64,000 nucleotides of DNA from Bacillota bacterium (GCA_003524085.1 DOEC01000035.1:11977-75976); one strand, 5' to 3'; positions 35,040 through 44,416 are shown, numbered from the stretch's first letter. Translations and numbers: made by a program. The notes: generated by a model from the letters alone, not told the origin.

Positions 35040-36611
35040 ATGAATAATCAAAAAGAATTGGAAAGAAATGAGTTACATAAAACAATATGGAAGATGGCAG
35101 ATGACTTACGTGGTTCTGTAGATGGATGGGATTTTAAACAATATGTTTTAGGTTTATTATTCTATAGATTTATATCCGAAAATTTAACTAGTTATTTAAA
35201 TGAAGAAGAAAGAAAAGCAGGTAACCCTGATTTTGACTATACAAAACTAAGTGATGAAGAAGCTGAATATGGTAGAGAAGATACTCTAGCAGATAAAGGT
35301 TTTTATATATTACCTAGTGAATTATTCTGTAACTTAAGGAAAAGAGCAAGTGAAGATAAAGACTTAAATATTACATTAGGTAAAATACTTGATAACATAG
35401 AAAACTCGGCAAAAGGTACGGCTTCTGAAGATGACATGAAAGGTTTATTTGATGACTTAGATTTTAATAGTAATAAACTTGGTAACATTGTTGATGATAG
35501 AAACACTAAAATTATTAAAATGTTAAATGCAATAGGAGATTTAAAACTAGGAGACTATAAAGATAACACAATAGATACATTTGGAGATGCTTACGAATTT
35601 TTAATGACTATGTATGCTTCAAATGCTGGTAAATCAGGTGGAGAATTCTTTACTCCTCAAGAAGTAGGAGAATTACTTGCCAAAATAACTGTCATGGGTA
35701 AAACTGAAATAAATAAAGTATATGATCCAGCATGTGGTTCAGGTTCACTACTACTTAAATTTGCTAAAGTACTTGGTAAAGACAATATAAAACAAGGTTT
35801 CTTTGGACAAGAAATAAATATAACAACATATAACCTTTGTAGAATAAATATGTTTTTACATGATATAAACTATAATAAATTTAGTATAGAACTAGGAGAT
35901 ACTTTACTTCATCCAGCACATGAAGAAGAGGAACCGTTTGACGCGATAGTATCAAATCCACCATATTCAATTAAATGGGCTGGTAAATCAAACCCACTTC
36001 TTATAAATGACCATAGATTTGCACCAGCAGGAATACTTGCGCCAGAGTCTAAAGCAGACCTTGCATTTACTATGCATATGCTATCTTATTTAAGTTCTAA
36101 AGGAACAGCAGCAATAGTTGAATTTCCAGGAGTACTTTATAGAGGTGGAGCAGAAGAAAAAATAAGAAAATACTTAGTTGATAACAACTTTATAGATACA
36201 GTCATACAACTACCTAGCGACTTATTTTTTGGTACTTCAATAGCAACTTGCATAATAGTACTTAAAAAGAATAAACAAGATAATAACATTTTATTTATAG
36301 ATGCTTCTAATGAATTTGTAAGAGGAAGTAATAAGAATAAACTATCCGATGAAAACATAGAAAACATACTAACACTTATTAAAAATAGAACTAATGAAGA
36401 AAATAAATCAGTACTAGTAACATATGAAGAAATAAGTAACAATAGTTATAACTTGTCAGTTAACTCATATTTAAAAGTTACCTCTGATGAAGAAGAAATA
36501 GATATAGTAGAGTTAAATAAAAAGATAAAAGAAATAGTAGAAAAACAAGATAAAGTTAGGAAAGAATTAGACCAAATTATAGAAGAATTGGAGTCTGATA
36601 GTAATGAGTAA
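35040..36611 (+). CDS. hsdM: Type I restriction-modification DNA methyltransferase subunit
   Basis: The 523-aa protein has the N-terminal HsdM helical domain (LHKTIWKMADDLRGSVDGWD), the SAM-binding motif DPACGSGSLLL (about 229-239) and the N6-adenine methyltransferase motif NPPYS (about 303-307). It methylates the recognition site together with HsdS and forms the core of the restriction complex with HsdR. GGAGAG lies 8 bases before ATG 35040. Its end overlaps hsdS by 8 bases (ATGAGTAA). Confidence 0.97.
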   Translation: MNNQKELERNELHKTIWKMADDLRGSVDGWDFKQYVLGLLFYRFISENLTSYLNEEERKAGNPDFDYTKLSDEEAEYGREDTLADKGFYILPSELFCNLRKRASEDKDLNITLGKILDNIENSAKGTASEDDMKGLFDDLDFNSNKLGNIVDDRNTKIIKMLNAIGDLKLGDYKDNTIDTFGDAYEFLMTMYASNAGKSGGEFFTPQEVGELLAKITVMGKTEINKVYDPACGSGSLLLKFAKVLGKDNIKQGFFGQEINITTYNLCRINMFLHDINYNKFSIELGDTLLHPAHEEEEPFDAIVSNPPYSIKWAGKSNPLLINDHRFAPAGILAPESKADLAFTMHMLSYLSSKGTAAIVEFPGVLYRGGAEEKIRKYLVDNNFIDTVIQLPSDLFFGTSIATCIIVLKKNKQDNNILFIDASNEFVRGSNKNKLSDENIENILTLIKNRTNEENKSVLVTYEEISNNSYNLSVNSYLKVTSDEEEIDIVELNKKIKEIVEKQDKVRKELDQIIEELESDSNE

Positions 36612-37848
36612 GATAGAAGAGTTGATAAAAAAGTTATGTCCTAATGGAGTAGAGTATAAAGATTTAAATAGTGTTTTTAAACTTTTTTCTGGAATGAGAG
36701 ACGTTTCAAATAAATGGAAAGAAACAGGAAATTGTCAATTTATAGATTATATGAATGCCTATAAAAACCAAAAAATTGATGTAACTAAATTACCTTATGC
36801 AACTGTAAAATCGTTAAATCAAAACATATTAAAAAGAGGAGATTTGTTATTGACAAGTGCTTCTGAAGTAAGGGAAGAATGTGCAATATGTTCTGTAATA
36901 GAAAATGATATTGAAGACAACATATTTATGGATGATCATTTATTCGGTTTAAGATTAAAAGATATGTATATAGACAAAATCAATACAACTTTTATAAGCT
37001 ATTACTTGAATTCTGAACCATTCAGATGTAATTTAAAGAAAGCAATACGAGGGGTTACTAGATTTTACATATCAAATGATAATTACTTAAAATTAAAAGT
37101 TCCAGTACCACCATTAGAAGTACAAGAAGAAATAGTAAGAATACTAGATAAGTTTGGAGAGTTGGAGACAGAGTTAGAGGCAGAGTTAGAGGCAAGGAAG
37201 AGTCAGTATGAGTTTTGGCGTGGCAAATTATTAAATAACAATGCGAGTAAAATAGTAAAGCTTGGAGAAGTTTGCCTTGTTAGTTCAGGTGGTACACCTT
37301 CTAAAAAAAAGACAGAGTATTGGGAAAATGGAGATATAAAATGGCTTGGATCTTCAGTATGTTGTAACAAAAAAACAGTAGAAGAGGTAACAGATAAAAT
37401 TACAGAGGTAGGATTAAAAAATTCATCAGCAAAAATTTTAACTCCTAAAACTACCCTTATAGCGATGGTTGGCGCAACAATAGGAAAAGTTGCTTTTCTT
37501 GAATTTGAAGCATGTACAAACCAAAATGTTGCCAGCTTAATTCCAAAAGATACATCATTTCTTAATTCGGACTATTTATTTTATGCATGTAGAAACCTAT
37601 ATTCACAATTTGTTGAATATTCAAAAGGAAAATTTTCAATTGCTAGTCTTGGATATATTAAAAATTTAGAAATAAAAGTACCTTCATTACAAGAACAAGA
37701 AAGAATAGTTAACATACTTGATAAATTTGATAAACTAGTTAATGATATTTCAGAAGGTTTACCTGCTGAAATAGAAGCAAGAAGAAAACAATACGAGTAT
37801 TATAGAAATAAACTTTTAAGTTTTGAGGAGTTGGTTGTTAATGAGTAA
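36604..37848 (+). CDS. hsdS: Type I restriction-modification specificity subunit
   Basis: The 414-aa protein has two target-recognition domains, each followed by a conserved helical spacer: VPPLEVQEEIVRILDKFGEL (about 176-195) and VPSLQEQERIVNILDKFDKL (about 360-379). The central spacer carries a 12-bp tandem repeat encoding TELE-AELE. It determines the DNA sequence recognised by HsdM and HsdR. The ATG overlaps hsdM and its stop overlaps the next gene, both through the same ATGAGTAA. Confidence 0.95.
   Translation: MSKIEELIKKLCPNGVEYKDLNSVFKLFSGMRDVSNKWKETGNCQFIDYMNAYKNQKIDVTKLPYATVKSLNQNILKRGDLLLTSASEVREECAICSVIENDIEDNIFMDDHLFGLRLKDMYIDKINTTFISYYLNSEPFRCNLKKAIRGVTRFYISNDNYLKLKVPVPPLEVQEEIVRILDKFGELETELEAELEARKSQYEFWRGKLLNNNASKIVKLGEVCLVSSGGTPSKKKTEYWENGDIKWLGSSVCCNKKTVEEVTDKITEVGLKNSSAKILTPKTTLIAMVGATIGKVAFLEFEACTNQNVASLIPKDTSFLNSDYLFYACRNLYSQFVEYSKGKFSIASLGYIKNLEIKVPSLQEQERIVNILDKFDKLVNDISEGLPAEIEARRKQYEYYRNKLLSFEELVVNE
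37168..37191 (+). repeat. 12-bp tandem repeat in hsdS spacer
   Basis: ACAGAGTTAGAG followed by GCAGAGTTAGAG, coding TELE and AELE. In EcoR124-type enzymes the copy number of a comparable TAEL repeat sets the spacer length between the two half-sites of the target. Confidence 0.8.
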
Positions 37849-38983
37849 ATTCAACTCAGTTGAAGAAGTAAAGAATGAATTAATAAGAATACTTAACAAG
37901 GTTGTTAAAGATAAGAAAAGTGGAAAAGAAAAAATTAATGTTGTGTTACTTTATGCCTTTAATGGAACAGGCAAAACTAGAATTTCCGAATTAATAACTG
38001 AAGAGGAAGAAAATAAGTGTTTATTTTATAACGCATATGTTGAAGACTACTTTACTTGGAATAATAGAGAAAAAGAATTTCTAATTGATATGAATGCTGA
38101 TTTATTTAGAATAATAAGAACTCAAGAATTAGAAAATGATATTATAGATAATTTTAAAAGCTTAGTTGAAACTAAACTAGAGCCTGTATTTGATATACCA
38201 GACGCAAAAATCACATTTCAACTAGCAACAGGAGACTCTAATTCTACACAAAATGTAAAGATATCTAAAGGCGAAGAAAGTATGTTTATATGGTCTGTAT
38301 TTTACTCAATATTAAACTTATCTTTAGAAATGTTAGATGAAGAGTTGGAAAATAGAAGTTGCGAAGATTTTAATTTACTAAGATATATAATTGTTGATGA
38401 CCCAGTATCTTCAATAGATGATACTAAAATCATTGCAATTGTTGATCAATTTACAGAATACTTAAATAGATTAAAAAATGTTGATATTAAAAATGATAAT
38501 AAGTTAAGTATTTTAATTACCACACATCATCCATTATTTTTTAATATAATGCAAAATTACTTTAAAAATAAATCAAATGATAAGTTTAATGCAGAATATT
38601 ATGTACTAATGAGAGGTGAAAATAATACTTTAGAACTTAATGAACAAAGAGGGGACTCCCCATTCGCTTATCATTTATCACTTATAGAAGAACTTGTTAC
38701 AGTAGTCAATGAAGATAATATAAAGAAGTATCATTATAATATTTTAAGAAGTTTATTTGAAAAGACTTCAAACTACTTAGGTTATACCAACTGGGCTGAC
38801 TGTATTAGTGATGAAGAAGATAAGAGTTTAATTATTAAAGAGGTTAATCAAAATAGTCATAATAGATTATCTGACATTGAATATTGTGAGTTATCAGAAG
38901 AAGATAAAGAGTTATTTAAGAGAGTGTTTAAAAGATTTTTAGAGGATTTTAACTGGAAGTCAAAAGAAAAAGTTAAGGAGTAA
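37841..38983 (+). CDS. prrC: PrrC-like anticodon nuclease
   Basis: The 380-aa protein has an ABC-type ATPase: Walker A FNGTGKTRIS (40-49, Lys45), signature ISKGEES (141-147), Walker B/D-loop YIIVDDPVSSIDD (182-194) and the switch ITTHHPLF. The C-terminal third carries Arg303-x3-Glu307 and His340 (LRSLFE ... NSHNR), matching in order and spacing the Arg-Glu-His triad I recall for E. coli PrrC (320, 324, 356). PrrC cuts tRNA-Lys in the anticodon loop when a phage inhibits the type I enzyme. Length (PrrC 396 aa) and position between hsdS and hsdR also agree. Translationally coupled to hsdS by an 8-base overlap. The tRNA cut here is not known. Confidence 0.8.
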   Translation: MSKFNSVEEVKNELIRILNKVVKDKKSGKEKINVVLLYAFNGTGKTRISELITEEEENKCLFYNAYVEDYFTWNNREKEFLIDMNADLFRIIRTQELENDIIDNFKSLVETKLEPVFDIPDAKITFQLATGDSNSTQNVKISKGEESMFIWSVFYSILNLSLEMLDEELENRSCEDFNLLRYIIVDDPVSSIDDTKIIAIVDQFTEYLNRLKNVDIKNDNKLSILITTHHPLFFNIMQNYFKNKSNDKFNAEYYVLMRGENNTLELNEQRGDSPFAYHLSLIEELVTVVNEDNIKKYHYNILRSLFEKTSNYLGYTNWADCISDEEDKSLIIKEVNQNSHNRLSDIEYCELSEEDKELFKRVFKRFLEDFNWKSKEKVKE

Positions 38984-38989
38984 TGTGTA

Positions 38990-39622
38990 ATGAAAAAAAG
39001 TAAAATAATGATATTTTGTTTGTTAGTTTTTTCTATAATTTGTTTAATAATCTATGTAATATTAGCGTTATGTGTTTCTTGTCCAATTGTTGAAACTATA
39101 GTTCTAGGCCTTTTAACTAGTGCAGTAGTTACACTTTTTGTATCTGTTTTAGACTATTGTTGTTTCAGAGATGAAGAGATACAAAAGTTTAAATTAGAAA
39201 TAAGTAAATACTTTTGTTATTTGATGGACTTTAAAAAAGACATTAATGATATATTAGTTATGTTTGATAAAAGACAACATATTAAAGTCGAAGATTATGT
39301 AAAAAGTAACATTAACACTTTAAAATATTTGTGTGTAGGTAAACCACAATTCTTATCTTTTGATTTTATACTCAAAGATAAGAACTTTACAAAGACAACT
39401 AATTACTTATATGATTTAACATTTGGAACTAAACTAATTGAAATTTATAATAAGAAAAAAATTATAACATTAGAAGGGTATAAAAGTTATCTAAACGATT
39501 TATTAAAAGAAATTAATAAAGAAGTAGATACAATTAATAATGAGATGAAGAATATTAAGAAGTTTAAGATCGCTAAGGAATGGGAAAAATTTACTGAAAG
39601 AGAAAATGTATTTGGGAGTTGA
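38990..39622 (+). CDS. Two-span membrane protein inside the type I RM operon
   Basis: The 210-aa protein has two adjacent membrane helices (IMIFCLLVFSIICLIIYVIL, then ETIVLGLLTSAVVTLFVSVL) with three cysteines at their junction, and a cytoplasmic helical tail of about 150 residues rich in Lys, Asn and Asp. No family is recognised. It lies 6 bases after the prrC-like gene and 6 before hsdR, so it is part of the operon. The E. coli prr locus has no such gene; here it may tether or restrain the anticodon nuclease or report membrane damage. That role is inference. Confidence 0.7.
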   Translation: MKKSKIMIFCLLVFSIICLIIYVILALCVSCPIVETIVLGLLTSAVVTLFVSVLDYCCFRDEEIQKFKLEISKYFCYLMDFKKDINDILVMFDKRQHIKVEDYVKSNINTLKYLCVGKPQFLSFDFILKDKNFTKTTNYLYDLTFGTKLIEIYNKKKIITLEGYKSYLNDLLKEINKEVDTINNEMKNIKKFKIAKEWEKFTERENVFGS

Positions 39623-39628
39623 TAATTA

Positions 39629-42600
39629 ATGGTTAATATAATAAGTGAAAGTGATAACTATACAGTAGTTACTGAGTATAAAGGTTTAGAAAAGAAAAGT
39701 GGTACTTATCAAAGTGAAGATGCTTTAGAAAAAGAATTAATTAAAACATTAATGGAACAAGGTTATGAGTATTTAACTTTTAATAGTGAAAGTGAATTAA
39801 TTAGTAATTTAAGAGATAAACTTGGTAAACTTAATAATCATGTGTTTAGCGATAATGAGTGGAATAATTTATTTAATAATGTAATAGCTAATAAGAATAA
39901 TCATATACTTGAGAAAACTAAGATAATTCAAGAAGATTATAAACAGCCTTTAAGACTTGATAATGGAGAGTTAATTAATGTTTATTTAATAGATAAAGAT
40001 AATATACATAATAATTGTCTACAAGTAATTAATCAGTATGAAAATAATGATGGTAATCATGAAAATAGGTATGATGTAACTATACTAGTAAATGGTTTAC
40101 CTTTAGTACATATTGAACTTAAAAGAAGAGGAATAGACTTAAGAGAAGCATTTAATCAAATAGATAGATATCAAAGAGACTCATTCTGGGCTGGAAGTGG
40201 TTTATATGAATATATTCAAATATTTATTATAAGTAATGGAACATATACTAAGTATTATTCTAATACTACAAGAGATTTACACTTGAAAACAGGTACTAAG
40301 AAAACTTCTAATACATTTGAATTTACTTCTTATTGGTCAGACCAAAATAATAATTCAATTATTGATTTAATAGATTTTGCTAAAACTTTCTTAGCAAAAC
40401 ATACTATCTTAAATGTACTTTGTAAGTACTGTGTATTTTCAACTGATGGCACTCTTTTAGTTATGAGACCTTATCAAATAGTTGCTACTGAAAAGATTAT
40501 TAATAAAATAGAAATATCTCATAATTATAAATTATATGGAAGTATTAAATCAGGTGGATATATTTGGCATACTACAGGTAGTGGTAAAACACTTACAAGT
40601 TTTAAAACAAGTCAACTTGCTAGTAAGTTAAGTTTTATTGATAAAGTTGTATTTGTTGTTGATAGAAAAGACTTAGACTATCAAACAATGAAAGAGTATG
40701 ATAAATTTAAAGAAGGATGCGCTAATAGTAACTCTAATACTAAAATACTAGAGTCTCAACTAGCTGATAATGATTCTAAAATAATAATAACTACTATACA
40801 AAAATTAACTAATTATATAAAGAAATTTCCTAAACATAATGCATTTGATAAACAAGTAGTATTTATATTTGATGAATGTCATAGAAGTCAATTTGGAGAT
40901 ATGCACAAAGCTATTATATCTAAGTTTAAGTATTACTATATATTTGGTTTTACTGGTACTCCTATATTTAAAGAAAACGCTATAACTAGAAAAAGTATAG
41001 TCTTAACAACTGAGCAAGTATTTGGAGAAAAACTACATACTTATACTATTGTAAATGCTATAAATGATAAAAATGTATTACCTTTTAGATATGAGTTTGT
41101 AGAAAATATTGGTAGAAAAAGTGATATAGAAGATGAAATGGGTTTTAAAATTGATAAAAATAGAGTATTTAATAACCCAGTTAGAATAGAACAAATAACT
41201 AAGTATATTATCAATAACTTTGCTAGAAAAACTAAAAATAATGAAACTTATTTATTTAGTACTTTAGATAATGTTAAAGAAGTTGCTAAAGATAATAACG
41301 CTGTTGAAGTTAAGAAAAAGTATTATGTAAATGGATTTAATTCAATATTTGCTACTTCTTCAATTGAAGCTGCTAAAAAGTACTATGAATGTTTTAAAAA
41401 TATACCTAACAATTTGAAAGTCGCTTTAATATATAGTTATGGTGTTAATGATGAAGTTATCACTTGCTTTGATGATGAAAACTCTGAGTCTGCGGAAAAT
41501 CTAAGTAAAAGTGATAGAGATTATTTAGACTATGCCATTAAAGACTATAATAAAATGTTTGGAACTACTTATGATACATCTAATGAAAAATTTCAAAACT
41601 ATTATAAAGATGTTTCTCTTAGAATGAAGAATAGAGAAATAGACATTTTAATTGTTGCTAATATGTTTTTAACTGGTTTTGACGCTAAGACATTAAATAC
41701 TTTATGGGTTGATAAAAATCTTAATTATCACGGACTTATTCAAGCATTCTCTAGAACTAATAGAATACTTAATTCTGTTAAAACATTTGGTAATATAGTA
41801 TGTTTTAGAGATTTGGAAAAGGAACTTAATGATGCATTAGGTTTATTTGGAGATGCTGAAGCGTCTAGCATCGTTTTGTTAAAACCGTATGAAGACTATT
41901 TAAATGGCTATGATGATGGTAAACATAGTTTTGTAGGTTATATAACTTTAGTTAATGAACTTAAAAGTAAGTTTAATCCAGGTGAACTAATAGTTGGAGA
42001 GAGTAAACAAATTGAGTTTATCAAGTTATTTGGACAAATATTAAAAGCTAGAAATATTCTTTCTACTTTTGATAAGTTTAGTAATGATGATATATTAGAC
42101 GCTAGAGACGAACAAAATTATAGAAGTACATATATTGAACTAAATAGTCAGTATAAACAGAGAATGAAAGCAGATAAACTTGATGTTAGTAATGATATAG
42201 TCTTTGAAATGGAATTAGTTAAACAAATAGAAGTTAATGTTGACTATATTTTAAATTTAATTAAAGAGTATCATGATGGTAATATGGAAAATAAAGAGTT
42301 ATTGATTACTATTAATAGAATGGTTATGTCCAGTCCTGACTTAAGAAATAAGGTTGACTTAATTGATGAGTTTATTAGAAGTTTGAATAAAGATAGTAAT
42401 GTATATAATGACTTTAATTCTTTTATGAATAGTAAAAAGAAAGAAGAGTTAGACAAAATAATTTCAGAAGAGAACTTGGATAAAGAGAAAACTTATGTCT
42501 TCGTAAAAAGAAGTTTTGAAAACGGAAGAGTAGAAACTAATGGTACAGAACTATCATCTATATTACCAGCAATGAGTAGGTTTGAAGCAGATAAAAAAAG

Positions 42601-42682
42601 AACAAAGAAGAAAGAGAGTGTTGTTGAGAAGCTAATTGGTTTCTTTGATAAATTCTTTAGTATTAGTAATTCAGAATTTTAG
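39629..42682 (+). CDS. hsdR: Type I restriction enzyme endonuclease/translocase subunit
   Basis: The 1017-aa protein has the N-terminal nuclease domain (RYDVTILVNG, then VHIELKRRG near 161-169), Walker A TTGSGKTLT (about 313), DECHRSQFG (about 414), TGTPIF and the motif VI block QAFSRTNRI. It moves DNA and cleaves unmethylated targets at a distance with HsdM and HsdS. Length is normal. GGAG 11 bases before ATG 39629 is a weak site, as expected for a gene read by coupled ribosomes. Confidence 0.97.
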   Translation: MVNIISESDNYTVVTEYKGLEKKSGTYQSEDALEKELIKTLMEQGYEYLTFNSESELISNLRDKLGKLNNHVFSDNEWNNLFNNVIANKNNHILEKTKIIQEDYKQPLRLDNGELINVYLIDKDNIHNNCLQVINQYENNDGNHENRYDVTILVNGLPLVHIELKRRGIDLREAFNQIDRYQRDSFWAGSGLYEYIQIFIISNGTYTKYYSNTTRDLHLKTGTKKTSNTFEFTSYWSDQNNNSIIDLIDFAKTFLAKHTILNVLCKYCVFSTDGTLLVMRPYQIVATEKIINKIEISHNYKLYGSIKSGGYIWHTTGSGKTLTSFKTSQLASKLSFIDKVVFVVDRKDLDYQTMKEYDKFKEGCANSNSNTKILESQLADNDSKIIITTIQKLTNYIKKFPKHNAFDKQVVFIFDECHRSQFGDMHKAIISKFKYYYIFGFTGTPIFKENAITRKSIVLTTEQVFGEKLHTYTIVNAINDKNVLPFRYEFVENIGRKSDIEDEMGFKIDKNRVFNNPVRIEQITKYIINNFARKTKNNETYLFSTLDNVKEVAKDNNAVEVKKKYYVNGFNSIFATSSIEAAKKYYECFKNIPNNLKVALIYSYGVNDEVITCFDDENSESAENLSKSDRDYLDYAIKDYNKMFGTTYDTSNEKFQNYYKDVSLRMKNREIDILIVANMFLTGFDAKTLNTLWVDKNLNYHGLIQAFSRTNRILNSVKTFGNIVCFRDLEKELNDALGLFGDAEASSIVLLKPYEDYLNGYDDGKHSFVGYITLVNELKSKFNPGELIVGESKQIEFIKLFGQILKARNILSTFDKFSNDDILDARDEQNYRSTYIELNSQYKQRMKADKLDVSNDIVFEMELVKQIEVNVDYILNLIKEYHDGNMENKELLITINRMVMSSPDLRNKVDLIDEFIRSLNKDSNVYNDFNSFMNSKKKEELDKIISEENLDKEKTYVFVKRSFENGRVETNGTELSSILPAMSRFEADKKRTKKKESVVEKLIGFFDKFFSISNSEF

Positions 42683-42689
42683 TAATGTG

Positions 42690-42721
42690 AGAAGTCTATT
42701 GTTTAATAGATTTCTTTTTTT
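42690..42721 (+). terminator. Terminator of the type I RM operon
   Basis: AGAAGTCTATT pairs with AATAGATTTCT around GTTT and is followed by TTTTTT. Confidence 0.8.
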
Positions 42722-42758
42722 ATACTTTAACAAAAATTTTATAATCTTCAGTAGATAA

Positions 42759-42787
42759 TTGACACAAGTTTATCATCTTGTTATAAT
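42759..42787 (+). promoter_or_regulatory. Consensus promoter before the DUF3800 genes
   Basis: TTGACA (42759-42764), 17 bases, TATAAT (42782-42787). Confidence 0.85.
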
Positions 42788-42842
42788 TTAGTTGCTATGG
42801 ATAGTATACTATGAAGAAAAACACCGTTGTTGGTAAGGCATT

Positions 42843-42986
42843 GTGCCAATTGTAAAAGAAGAAAATAGTGAATATTTTACAAAAGGAGAAAAAGAGGGTG
42901 TTCTTGAAACATTATCTTTCTGTCCAGTTTATGATAATGAAATTGATGATGAACGTATGGATAAATTTTTCTATATAAAGGAGTGA
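42843..42986 (+). CDS. Small ORF, probably a frameshifted gene, before DUF3800
   Basis: GTG 42843 opens 47 codons (PIVKEENSEYFTKGEKEGVLE...) that look like real coding sequence and end 5 bases before the DUF3800 start. Upstream, ATG 42811 opens MKKNTVVGKA in another frame and stops quickly; joining the two by one frameshift gives about 60 aa. It may be a broken antitoxin-sized gene, or the shift may be programmed. Family unknown. Confidence 0.4.
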   Translation: MPIVKEENSEYFTKGEKEGVLETLSFCPVYDNEIDDERMDKFFYIKE

Positions 42987-42991
42987 TTTAA

Positions 42992-43630
42992 ATGTCAAAG
43001 TATAAGTTATTATTAGATGAGTCAGGTTCTTTTGAAAATAAAGACGAAAAATATGTAATAATAGGTGGGGTTCTCTTTAAAGAAGAATATCAACCTGAAC
43101 TTGAAAAGATTTTTGTTCCATTGCATACTCACTTACGTAATGTTTTAAAATGCACTGAGTTACATGCTACTAGAAATAAAGAACTTTTTGATTATTTGGC
43201 TCCTATTTTGGGAGCTTGTGAATACATAACTCCTATCGTTTTTGTTATTGACAAAAAGAGTAGCTTTATTTTTGATAATTATGATCATAAAAGTTTTAAA
43301 TATAATAAAGCAATTCAACATTTAATTAAAAAAATGATTAAGAATGGATTAGTCAATAATGATGATGAACTATATATAAAAATAGATAACATTAATCTAA
43401 ATAGAGATGAAACTGATAATTTAACAAATTGGTTGCCAAAAAATATGAGTATTGTTAAAGAGGTAAAACAAGGTGACTCTAGAGATTATATTGCTTTGCA
43501 GCTTGCTGATATAATTGTTAATAATTTTAGTAAAAAAACAACTTGTAAACTAAATTCAGTAAGAGTAAAAATGTTATCTCCAAAGATTTATTGTTTTTTA
43601 AATAAAACTGTAAAAGAGTATTTTATATAA
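42992..43630 (+). CDS. DUF3800 protein (first copy)
   Basis: The 212-aa protein has the DUF3800 landmarks: LLLDESGSF near the start (residues 6-14), GGVLF, a mid-protein KIDNINLN strand and RDYIALQLADIIVN (about 165-178). The DES/G and Q-x-A-D residues form an RNase H-like metal site. DUF3800 proteins are common in defence islands and mobile elements, with nuclease activity suspected. AAGGAG precedes the ATG by 8 bases. About 20 percent shorter than the second copy. Confidence 0.8.
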   Translation: MSKYKLLLDESGSFENKDEKYVIIGGVLFKEEYQPELEKIFVPLHTHLRNVLKCTELHATRNKELFDYLAPILGACEYITPIVFVIDKKSSFIFDNYDHKSFKYNKAIQHLIKKMIKNGLVNNDDELYIKIDNINLNRDETDNLTNWLPKNMSIVKEVKQGDSRDYIALQLADIIVNNFSKKTTCKLNSVRVKMLSPKIYCFLNKTVKEYFI

Positions 43631-43688
43631 CTATTGCTTTGTTTTTGATGAATTAAGTGTTATAATTATCTTACATTCAGGAGGTTAT

Positions 43689-44411
43689 ATGAGAAATGAA
43701 GTGCAAGAAATATATATAAATTTAGATGATTCTGGTAAATTAAGTTCTAAAGAAGACATTAGTGTGTATGGCGGTGTCGTATTTTTAAGTAAAAAAGAGA
43801 AAGATAAATTTATAACTCAGTATAAAAAGATTATAAATGAGGTCAAGTGTGAATACTGCAAGATATGTAATCACGCCTGTCCTGAGATTAAAAATACAAA
43901 TATTAAGCCAGAACATAAGCGTTGGTTAATGAATTACATTAAAAATTATTTTGTAGTTGGGTTAATAATTGAAAATAAAAAGGTGTATGAAGAAATATTA
44001 CAAAGTAAGGCATCAAAAGGAAGATTTACTGATTATGCTATTCGTAGGCTTATTAAAGAAATATTAAAGTCACTAATTAAAGAAGGCAAAATCGATCCAT
44101 ATAAGCCTGTTAAGATTGTATTAAATATAGACCAACAAAGTACAAAAAGTAATGGATATTATAATTTACGTGATGGTATATTAGAAGAGCTTAAATATGG
44201 AATATCTGCCTACAATTATTCTGTTAAGAGAAAGAAAATAGTTTACTCTGATTTAGATATTTTAGTTACTTATCAAGTATCTGCTAAGAGTTATGTTATT
44301 CAAGCAGCTGATTTACTAGCAGGTACAATAAGAAGAACTGTACTTGACAACATTGAAAACTATGGAAGAGCTTTATCAAAATTTGTGGACTTAAAAATAA
44401 AACTTCCATAA
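43689..44411 (+). CDS. DUF3800 protein (second copy)
   Basis: The 240-aa protein also follows DUF3800: INLDDSGKLS (about 10-19), YGGVVFL, KIVLNIDQQS and VIQAADLLAGTIRR (about 203-216). It differs from the first copy by an insert with a CxxCxxxC cluster (CEYCKICNHAC) that could bind metal. AGGAGG lies 6 bases before ATG 43689. The two copies are divergent enough to be partners or separate acquisitions, not a recent duplication. Confidence 0.8.
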   Translation: MRNEVQEIYINLDDSGKLSSKEDISVYGGVVFLSKKEKDKFITQYKKIINEVKCEYCKICNHACPEIKNTNIKPEHKRWLMNYIKNYFVVGLIIENKKVYEEILQSKASKGRFTDYAIRRLIKEILKSLIKEGKIDPYKPVKIVLNIDQQSTKSNGYYNLRDGILEELKYGISAYNYSVKRKKIVYSDLDILVTYQVSAKSYVIQAADLLAGTIRRTVLDNIENYGRALSKFVDLKIKLP

Positions 44412-44416
44412 AAGAA

